Source of the DNA: Candidatus Symbiothrix sp.
Lineage (GTDB): Bacteria; Bacteroidota; Bacteroidia; Bacteroidales; Azobacteroidaceae
DNA length: 5,273 bases
Reading direction: 5' to 3'
Assembly: GCA_031284765.1 (NCBI GenBank)
Contig: JAITXK010000118.1
Span: forward strand, 1-5,273
Part shown: in pieces, positions 1-5,273 of the stretch
How the letters are laid out: every line of letters starts with the position of its first letter
How positions within the stretch are numbered: position 1 is the stretch's first letter
Translations under genes and position numbers: made by a program
The notes under the pieces: model-generated
Databases searched by the model: none
Told to the model about the DNA's origin: nothing
Seen by the model: only the letters and a program-made list of their open reading frames with translations

Positions 1-166
1 TTCCGGGATTCTGAAAAATATGCCCGTAGAAATCGCCGTCTTCGGAGGCATTAACAGTCAATGCAAAATTGGCAAGCGGATAACCGTCAATCGTTTTGGA
101 TTTAGCGTTCGCTGTGAAACTCCATTGTAAGAACAATAAAAGAACGAATATAGGAAGCGTTTTCAT
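1..166 (-). CDS. Secreted protein of unknown function, N-terminal part only
   Basis: The reading frame runs leftwards from an ATG at 166-164 and is open to the window edge, giving 55 codons; the C-terminal remainder lies outside. Residues 1-21 form a clear Sec signal peptide: Lys2, a hydrophobic core (LPIFVLLLFL), and a likely signal peptidase I site after TANA, with mature protein starting KSKTIDGYPL. There is no cysteine, so it is not a lipoprotein. The visible mature stretch (about 34 residues, including ALTVNASEDGDFYGHIF) is not enough for me to name a family. Support for the gene being real comes from the signal peptide, the lack of stops, and a strong Bacteroidota promoter at 265-235 pointing at it. 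It is divergent from the aminopeptidase operon and shares its control region, so the two transcripts may be co-controlled; that is inference. The product is expected in the periplasm or outside the cell. Confidence 0.72.
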   Translation of the reverse strand, partial: MKTLPIFVLLLFLQWSFTANAKSKTIDGYPLANFALTVNASEDGDFYGHIFQNPG

Positions 167-234
167 ACCTGAAGTATTTTTATAATTTATATGTTAATAA
201 TAATTACTGCCGTATCGTATTTTACGATGCAGCA

Positions 235-265
235 CAAAGGTATAAAAAAGATTTCAGACTTGCAA
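235..265 (-). promoter_or_regulatory. Bacteroidota-type promoter for the leftward secreted-protein gene
   Basis: Read on the minus strand, a -33 element TTG (265-263) is followed by 20 bp and then a perfect -7 element TACCTTTG (242-235), matching the TAnnTTTG consensus used by the primary sigma factor of this phylum. Transcription should start near 228, leaving a leader of about 60 nt before the ATG at 166. The run of six T immediately upstream of the -7 element is shared with the opposite promoter. The start site is inferred from consensus spacing only. Confidence 0.75.
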
Positions 266-285
266 TTAGGGCTCTATCATTTCTT

Positions 286-370
286 CTGCAAAAGTGTGGA
301 TATTTCAAGGCTGTTTGTAACTCTAAAATCTTTTTTATACCTTTGCTCCGTAACATATTACTGCAAAAGT
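286..370. repeat. Short direct repeat CTGCAAAAGT, two copies
   Basis: The 10-mer CTGCAAAAGT occurs at 286-295, between the two -33 elements, and again at 361-370, just after the predicted rightward start site. The copies are 75 bp apart. This could be a regulator site or could be chance in AT-rich DNA. The second copy read on the minus strand, with the next base, also resembles a -7 box (TACTTTTG), but it has no matching -33 element. Confidence 0.3.
314..345 (+). promoter_or_regulatory. Bacteroidota-type promoter for the aminopeptidase operon
   Basis: A -33 element TTTG (314-317) is followed by 20 bp and a perfect -7 element TACCTTTG (338-345). Transcription should begin near 352, giving a leader of about 100 nt before the ATG at 453. 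I see no strong hairpin, riboswitch or purine-rich ribosome binding site in that leader, which is AT-rich as usual for this phylum. With no terminator visible downstream, this promoter probably serves the aminopeptidase, the GH140-like hydrolase and the PL8 lyase. Confidence 0.78.
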
Positions 371-452
371 AGGTTTTTTTCAAGGGAAAATACTAACTTT
401 ACACGATTAAATTATCAATAATTTCTCATTTAATTCAAAAACAATATCCATT

Positions 453-1829
453 ATGTTTGCTAAAGAAGTTTATATCCGCAGAAGGGAAGAACTGAAAAAT
501 TCGGTTCAATCAGGAGTCGTTTTATTGCTGGGAAACGGCGAAGCGTCTATCAATTACGAAGGGAATGATTATGCTTTCCGGCAAGACAGTTCGTTTCTTT
601 ATTACGTGGGGCTTGATACGCCAAATCTTGCTTATATACTTGATATTGACAATAATAAAGAGTTTCTGATTGGCGACGAACTAACGCTCGACGATATCAT
701 CTGGATGGGCAATCTCCCGTCTTTGAAGGAAAGAGCCGACGCCGTGGGAATTGAAACCGTCCTGCCTTTCTCCGATTTGTCGAAGTTTGTGCCGGATACT
801 CGAAAGTTTCATTACCTGAAACCTTATCGCTATCGTAATAAATTAATTATAAGCGAACTATTGAGTAAAAAACCAGATGATGCCGCTCAAAATTTTTCAG
901 TCGAACTGACCAAAGCGATTGTCAAAATGCGCTTAATCAAATCCGACGAAGAATTGAAGGAAATGGCCGACGCCGGACAAACAGGCTACGCCATGCACAT
1001 CGTGGCGATGAAAATGTGTCAACCCAATGTTTCCGAGCGGGAAATTGCCGGAATGATTGAAGGTCTGGCCATTTCGGAAGGAACGCGCGTGTCTTTTCCG
1101 ACCATATTGTCTATGAATGGACAAACCCTGCACAATCACGACCACAGCGGCATTCTGGAACCGGGACGTTTGATGATTTGCGATGCCGGAGCCGAAAATG
1201 TAAATTACTACGCTTCCGATTTCACCCGGACTACGGCTGTTGGCGGCCAATATTCCCCCAAACAGAAAGATATCTACAACATCGTTTTAAAAACGCTGAA
1301 CGATTCGATTGACTTGGCTAAGCCGGGAACTACATACAAAAGTGTTCACCGCAATGCTTATCGCATTATTTTTGAAGGTCTGCGCGATTTAGGTCTGACA
1401 AAAGGCGACACGGAAGAAGCGTTGGCAGCAGGCGCATCGGCTTTATTCATGCCGCACGGACTGGGTCATGCTTTGGGATTGGATGTACACGACATGGAAA
1501 ATCTGGGCGAAACCTTTGTCGGTTATGACGATGAAATTCAACGCGATACCCTATTCGGTTATAAAAGTTTGCGTTTCGGCAAACGATTGGAACCCGGCCA
1601 CGTACTGACGGTTGAACCGGGTATTTATTTCATTCCCCAATTGATAGCAAAATGGGAACAGGAAAAAATCAATACCGATTTTATCAACTTCAACGAAGTA
1701 AAGAAATATTTGGATTTCGGCGGTATCCGTTTGGAAGACGACATAACAATCACTGCGGACGGGAACCGGTTTGTTTATGAGAAGCGCTTGCCGGTTACTA
1801 TTGAGGATGTTGAGAAAGTGGTGCGGTAA
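453..1829 (+). CDS. pepP: Xaa-Pro aminopeptidase (peptidase family M24B, aminopeptidase P)
   Basis: This cytosolic dinuclear metallo-exopeptidase removes the N-terminal residue from peptides whose second residue is proline; the family typically uses Mn2+. The 458-residue product is full length. It has an N-terminal creatinase-like AMP_N domain (about residues 1-125, with FLYYVGLDTPNLAYIL) and a pita-bread catalytic domain (about 150-450). All five expected metal ligands are present: Asp244 (ICDAG), Asp256 (YASDFTRT), His339 (HGLGHALGLDVHD), Glu388 (TVEPGIYF) and Glu428 (GGIRLEDD). The accessory residues His227, His346 and Arg426 match His243, His361 and Arg404 of E. coli PepP. There is no signal peptide or membrane segment. 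The start at 453 is chosen because the conserved AMP_N region begins at once after it (MFAKEVYIRRREEL). No clear Shine-Dalgarno sequence is visible, as usual in this phylum. The gene lies first behind the promoter at 314-345, 23 bp before the hydrolase gene. Family assignment is secure; the exact peptide preference is not. Confidence 0.95.
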   Translation: MFAKEVYIRRREELKNSVQSGVVLLLGNGEASINYEGNDYAFRQDSSFLYYVGLDTPNLAYILDIDNNKEFLIGDELTLDDIIWMGNLPSLKERADAVGIETVLPFSDLSKFVPDTRKFHYLKPYRYRNKLIISELLSKKPDDAAQNFSVELTKAIVKMRLIKSDEELKEMADAGQTGYAMHIVAMKMCQPNVSEREIAGMIEGLAISEGTRVSFPTILSMNGQTLHNHDHSGILEPGRLMICDAGAENVNYYASDFTRTTAVGGQYSPKQKDIYNIVLKTLNDSIDLAKPGTTYKSVHRNAYRIIFEGLRDLGLTKGDTEEALAAGASALFMPHGLGHALGLDVHDMENLGETFVGYDDEIQRDTLFGYKSLRFGKRLEPGHVLTVEPGIYFIPQLIAKWEQEKINTDFINFNEVKKYLDFGGIRLEDDITITADGNRFVYEKRLPVTIEDVEKVVR

Positions 1830-1852
1830 TGCAAACTTGATAATATAACAAA

Positions 1853-3268
1853 ATGATACGCACTTCCCTTCTATCCGCTTTTCTAATACTGCCGCTTGCT
1901 TGCTTTGCGCAATGGAAAGGCAAACCGGCTGATTTTTCGCACGGTAACTTAAAAATTTCCAACAATCACCGTTTCTTACAACATGAAGACGGTACTCCTT
2001 TTTTTTATCTGGGCGATACCGCTTGGGAATTATTTCACCGCTTAGACAGGGAAAATGCGGATTTTTATCTGACCGACAGGGCAAAAAAAGGATTTACCGT
2101 TATACAAGCGGTGGCTCTCGCCGAGTTTGATGGAGTCACCCAACCCAATGCTTTCGGATACTTGCCCCTTGAAAAAAATCTGAATCCCGCACAACCGGCG
2201 ATTAAAGACGGAGAGGCCAACGATTATTGGGACCATGTCGATTATGTGGTTGATAAAGCGAATGAATTGGGCATGTATATCGGATTCCTGCCGACATGGG
2301 GGTCTAATTGGCATGACGGAAAACCTCTGTTCAACACGGAAAATGCGTATCAATATGGCCTTTTTTTGGGAAAAAGATACAAAAACAAGCAAGTCATCTG
2401 GATATTGGGCGGTGACCGAAGCATTGAAAACGACGGACAACTCGAAATCATCAGGTCGATGGCGCGTGGTTTGAGAGAAGGAGATGGCGGTAATCATCTT
2501 ATCACATTCCATCCTTCAGGAGGACGAGGTTCAGCCGAATGGTTACACAACGAAGTCTGGTTGGATTTCAATATGCGGCAAAATGGGCACAATGTCGAAT
2601 ACACAGGCAATTACAGCAAAACTTTAGACGATTATAACCGTACTCCCGCAAAACCGGTAATAGACGGCGAACCTGTTTACGAAGACCATCCCATATCTTT
2701 TAATGCAGCCCGTTTAGGACACTCCATCGCTGCCGATGTGCGCAGAGCATTCTACTGGGATTTGTTCAACGGCGCATGTGGACACACGTATGGTCATCAT
2801 TCCGTGTGGCAGATGTATGACCCTAAAAGCGATCGCGCTCCGGTAAATAACCCTTTATTGTCTTGGAAAAAAGCATTAAACCAACAAGGAGCAGTGCAAA
2901 TGACGTATGGCAGGTTGCTGATGGAATCGCGACCGTTCCTGACAAGGATACCCGACCCGTCGATTGTGGTTGCCGACAATGTCCCGACAGCCGTTCCCGG
3001 TGAAGGACGTTATCGCTTTGTTGCAACCCGCGATGAAGCAGGCACGTATGCCATGATTTATGTTCCTGTCGGTCGTGAGTTTAGCGTACGTACGGATGTT
3101 CTCAAAGGGAAAAAAATCAAGGCAAGATGGTTTAATCCGCGTAACGGAAAATTCACCCGTATCAACACTTTTGTCAATGACGGGAGTCCGCGTACTTTCG
3201 TTCCGCCCGATAGCGGAGAAGAGACCGACTGGATACTGATGCTGGATGCTAATGCTACAAAGTTATGA
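1853..3268 (+). CDS. Secreted GH140-like (DUF4038/apiosidase-like) glycoside hydrolase with C-terminal PF12904-type domain
   Basis: The 471-residue product starts with a Sec signal peptide (residues 1-19, core LLSAFLILPLACFA, probable cleavage before Gln20). Residues about 30-365 form the DUF4038 TIM-barrel, recognised by DGTPFFYLGDTAWELFHRL (46-64), RAKKGFTVIQ (76-85), YIGFLPTWGSNW (142-153), VIWILGGDR (181-189) and GHTYGHHSVWQMYDP (310-324). By position, the likely catalytic acids are Asp188 (GGD) and Glu273 (DGEPVYED); this is inference from family pattern. Residues about 375-466 match the 'putative collagen-binding' domain PF12904 (YAMIYVP, ARWFNPRNGKF, DWILMLD), which normally accompanies DUF4038 as a beta-sandwich and need not bind collagen. 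The characterised GH140 enzyme, from Bacteroides thetaiotaomicron, removes apiose from rhamnogalacturonan II, but DUF4038 is broad, so substrate is uncertain. Cys17 lies in PLAC, a poor lipobox, so periplasmic or secreted soluble protein is favoured. It follows the aminopeptidase by 23 bp and precedes the PL8 gene. Confidence 0.88.
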   Translation: MIRTSLLSAFLILPLACFAQWKGKPADFSHGNLKISNNHRFLQHEDGTPFFYLGDTAWELFHRLDRENADFYLTDRAKKGFTVIQAVALAEFDGVTQPNAFGYLPLEKNLNPAQPAIKDGEANDYWDHVDYVVDKANELGMYIGFLPTWGSNWHDGKPLFNTENAYQYGLFLGKRYKNKQVIWILGGDRSIENDGQLEIIRSMARGLREGDGGNHLITFHPSGGRGSAEWLHNEVWLDFNMRQNGHNVEYTGNYSKTLDDYNRTPAKPVIDGEPVYEDHPISFNAARLGHSIAADVRRAFYWDLFNGACGHTYGHHSVWQMYDPKSDRAPVNNPLLSWKKALNQQGAVQMTYGRLLMESRPFLTRIPDPSIVVADNVPTAVPGEGRYRFVATRDEAGTYAMIYVPVGREFSVRTDVLKGKKIKARWFNPRNGKFTRINTFVNDGSPRTFVPPDSGEETDWILMLDANATKL

Positions 3269-3300
3269 TGTTCAATATATGCCGTTACAAACAAATAAAT

Positions 3301-5273
3301 ATGAACAAGTTTTATTTCTTTTTTCTCTTATTGTTTATTCCGTTGGGGAACCTTTTCCCTCAAGAGCAAAATCTGTCGAACGGTAAATATCCGGTTCGGG
3401 CGAATCCTGACATTGAAAAGTTAAGGAAAGAATTTACGTCCGACCTCTTGGCTTCGCCTGTCAACGAATCGCGTATCAGTGAGTTGATGACTACGCTCCG
3501 TCCGGATGGAAGTTGGCCGGGCATTGATTATGTAGATACGTCACGCATTGCCTTTCAACATGCGGTACACTTGGCCAACCTTGTTCAGATGAGTCGCGCA
3601 TACAAGAAACCGGAATCGAAGTTGCATGGAAACAAAGAATTGAAAAAAAATATTCAACTGGCGCTTGATTTTTGGTTGAAGAACGATTTTATCTGCGAAA
3701 ACTGGTGGAACAATGAGATTGGTACACCGAGCGAACTAACCGCTGTATTGCTGATAATGGATAAAGACCTCACGGCAGAGCAGATAGAGAAAACGTCAGT
3801 CATCACGTTCCGCGCCAATATCAATGCGCCGGGAGCGCGCCCCAGCGGCGACCGTATCAAAATCATCGGTCTTCAGGCGAAGAATGCGCTGTTTAAACGA
3901 GATGTTCCCCAGTTCGAGATGCTGATAAAAGCGATTGAGGGCGAAATCAAGTTTGCCACCGATACCGAAAGGGGAATACAGTACGATTATAGTTTTCATC
4001 ACCGCCCGGACAGGGTGAACAATACCTTGTCGTACGGTACGGGATATGCCGACGCATACGCGGAATGGGCGGCCAAGGTTGCGACAACGCGGTATCGCTT
4101 TTCCGAAACATCGCTCGAACTGCTAACGGATTATTATTTAGACGGAATATGCAAACAACGGGCGTTTGGACGATTTGACGCTCCCGGAACGGATAACCGC
4201 GATATTGCCCGCTTCAGAAGAGGAACAGGCGGCGATGCACATCTTGCTGAGCGGTTGCTTGCGGCCGGTTCCTATCGTAAAGAGGAATTGCAGGAGATTA
4301 TCCATATCTGCCGGGATGGAGCGAAACCGACCTTATCGTTTGGAAAGTTCTTTTGGCAAACAGAATATTATGTGCACCAACGCCCTGATTATTACACGAC
4401 TGTCAGGATGTTTTCTTCCCGCAACATGAATATGGAAGAACCGTACAACGGCGAGGGTTTGATGAATCACCACCGTGCCGATGGCGCCAACTATCTCTCG
4501 CTGACCGGCGCCGAATACTTAAACCTTGCGCCCGTGAACGACTGGCAAAAGATACCCGGCGCAACGATTCTGCAAAAGCCCGCGCTTCCTTCCGAAAATG
4601 AAATACAAAAGGCAGGAGTGATGGATTTCGTAGGTGCCGTTACGGACGACATGTATGGCGCCGTCGCTTTCGATTTCATCAGTCCGCACGACCCGTTGAA
4701 AGCGCGTAAGTCGTGGTTCTTTTTTGACAAGGAATATGTTTGTCTGGGAGCAGGCATCACTTCCGGCACAAATCAACCAATCGTTACTACATTGAATCAG
4801 TGTTTTTTAAACGGCGATGTGACAATCGGAGGCGGAGATGGAAAAGCCCACATTCTGCCGAAGGGCGAACATCCGTACAGCGATTTGAGTTGGGTCTTTC
4901 ATGACGGAGTTGGGTATATTTTCCCCGATTCGGCAAAAGTCGTATTGTCCAATTACGAGCAGACAGGCAGTTGGTATCTCGTCAATCATCAAACCCACAT
5001 ATCCAAAGACGAAGTCCGTAAAGAGGTATTCAAACTGTGGATTAACCACGGAAGACGGGCGCAGAATGCCACTTATCAATACATCGTGATGCCTGCCGCA
5101 AACCAACGGGAAGTTGAAATCGCCGCCAAGTCCCCCGATGTGGAGATCCTGTCCAACACCCCATTCATTCAGGCTGTATGGCAACGAAAATTACATATCT
5201 TTCAGGCTGTTTTTTATAAGAGCGGCGAAGTGCGGTTGGCTGATGGATTGCAGGTAAGCATAGACACTCCCGG
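3301..5273 (+). CDS. Secreted polysaccharide lyase family 8 (chondroitin AC/hyaluronate/xanthan lyase-like), 3' end outside window
   Basis: The frame is open from the ATG at 3301 to the window end (657 codons, no stop). Residues 1-20 are a hydrophobic signal peptide (NKFYFFFLLLFIPLG), though no good A-x-A cleavage site is visible. Residues about 35-370 are the alpha/alpha toroid and 380-640 the super-sandwich domain; the C-terminal domain is only begun. PL8 signatures are the aromatic patch NWWNNEIGTP (134-143), His233/His234 and Tyr245 (HHRPDRVNNTLSYG), Arg300 and Arg304 (NRDIAR, same spacing as Arg288/Arg292 of Pedobacter chondroitinase AC), and Glu385 in YNGEGLMNHHRADGANYLSLTG, followed by VNDWQKIPGATI. 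PL8 enzymes cleave uronic-acid glycans by beta-elimination using His/Tyr. Oddities: the catalytic Asn of G-A-N appears replaced by Arg180 (PGARPSGDR), and the His-Tyr loop differs. In-frame ATGs at 3265 and 3268 overlap the hydrolase stop codon and are alternative starts; 3301 is preferred because it gives a compact signal peptide. PL8 membership is firm; substrate is unknown. Confidence 0.9.
   Translation, partial: MNKFYFFFLLLFIPLGNLFPQEQNLSNGKYPVRANPDIEKLRKEFTSDLLASPVNESRISELMTTLRPDGSWPGIDYVDTSRIAFQHAVHLANLVQMSRAYKKPESKLHGNKELKKNIQLALDFWLKNDFICENWWNNEIGTPSELTAVLLIMDKDLTAEQIEKTSVITFRANINAPGARPSGDRIKIIGLQAKNALFKRDVPQFEMLIKAIEGEIKFATDTERGIQYDYSFHHRPDRVNNTLSYGTGYADAYAEWAAKVATTRYRFSETSLELLTDYYLDGICKQRAFGRFDAPGTDNRDIARFRRGTGGDAHLAERLLAAGSYRKEELQEIIHICRDGAKPTLSFGKFFWQTEYYVHQRPDYYTTVRMFSSRNMNMEEPYNGEGLMNHHRADGANYLSLTGAEYLNLAPVNDWQKIPGATILQKPALPSENEIQKAGVMDFVGAVTDDMYGAVAFDFISPHDPLKARKSWFFFDKEYVCLGAGITSGTNQPIVTTLNQCFLNGDVTIGGGDGKAHILPKGEHPYSDLSWVFHDGVGYIFPDSAKVVLSNYEQTGSWYLVNHQTHISKDEVRKEVFKLWINHGRRAQNATYQYIVMPAANQREVEIAAKSPDVEILSNTPFIQAVWQRKLHIFQAVFYKSGEVRLADGLQVSIDTP

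Larger units (their letters stand above)
235..345. repeat. Inverted repeat whose two arms are the divergent promoters
   Basis: The left arm (235-265) and right arm (315-345) are reverse complements at 28 of 31 positions. The inner-to-outer order is -33 TTG, spacer, T-run, -7 box. The 20 bp from AAATC through TACCTTTG (254-235 on minus, 326-345 on plus) match perfectly, and the three mismatches all lie in the spacer near the -33 elements. The arms are separated by 49 bp (266-314). The match goes well beyond the bases that the promoter consensus requires, so a duplicated or co-regulated element is more likely than chance. Confidence 0.85.

Noticed and set aside
235..345. Phase-variable invertible promoter like those of Bacteroides capsule loci
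   Set aside because: The promoters themselves form the repeat arms, so inverting the 49 bp between them would leave both promoters unchanged. No invertase gene is in the window.
364..401. Extra promoter -7 boxes: TACTTTTG (371-364, minus) and TAACTTTA (394-401, plus)
   Set aside because: Neither has a TTG at the required distance of about 20 bp upstream, and the second departs from consensus at the last base.
191..421. A 76-codon plus-strand open frame in the intergenic region
   Set aside because: It spans both promoters and the inverted repeat, its translation has no domain-like pattern (Cys/Phe/Ser/Tyr-rich from AT-rich DNA), and it begins before the rightward promoter.
1853..1912. Lipoprotein signal in the GH140-like hydrolase (Cys17)
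   Set aside because: The residues before the Cys (L-P-L-A) do not fit the lipobox, which needs Leu at -3, and a good signal peptidase I site lies just after it at CFA|Q.
1551..2084. A 177-codon minus-strand open frame across the end of pepP and the start of the hydrolase gene
   Set aside because: It is antisense to two well-supported genes with conserved motifs on the plus strand, and its translation shows no recognisable domain.
2042..2512. A 156-codon minus-strand open frame inside the hydrolase gene
   Set aside because: It lies wholly opposite the DUF4038 barrel region and looks like a shadow of the plus-strand coding bias.
4491..5184. Minus-strand open frames of 85-125 codons opposite the PL8 gene
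   Set aside because: They are antisense to the super-sandwich domain, which is open and conserved on the plus strand.

Overview
The window looks like a chromosomal piece from a gut-type or environmental member of the Bacteroidota, most likely order Bacteroidales. The evidence is two near-perfect Bacteroidota-type promoters (TTTG or TTG, 20 bp, then TAnnTTTG), AT-rich leaders without clear Shine-Dalgarno sequences, and secreted glycan-degrading enzymes of families common in that phylum. No RNA gene, CRISPR array, insertion sequence or attachment site was seen.

Layout. Bases 1-166 (minus strand) hold the first 55 codons of a secreted protein of unknown function that runs off the left edge. Bases 167-452 are a divergent control region. 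It carries two back-to-back promoters that are inverted copies of each other (28 of 31 positions identical, 49 bp apart). One fires left into the secreted-protein gene and the other fires right. Rightwards, three genes follow on the plus strand with short gaps (23 bp and 32 bp) and no visible terminator. They are a cytosolic M24B Xaa-Pro aminopeptidase (453-1829, all metal ligands present), a secreted GH140-like/DUF4038 glycoside hydrolase with a C-terminal PF12904-type domain (1853-3268), and a secreted polysaccharide lyase of family PL8 (3301 to beyond the right edge, 657 codons visible). The PL8 gene is open to the window end and has no stop codon here, so a search for closed reading frames will miss it.

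How the genes may work together. The two secreted enzymes plausibly attack one glycan. PL8 enzymes cleave uronic-acid polysaccharides by beta-elimination, and the characterised GH140 activity is release of apiose from the pectin rhamnogalacturonan II. The usual PL8 substrates (glycosaminoglycans, xanthan) and the GH140 substrate do not normally occur together, and this PL8 has changes in two active-site segments. The target glycan is therefore open. The aminopeptidase is probably a housekeeping enzyme at the head of the transcript. No SusC/SusD pair, regulator or transporter lies in the window, so whether this is a full polysaccharide utilisation locus cannot be decided here.
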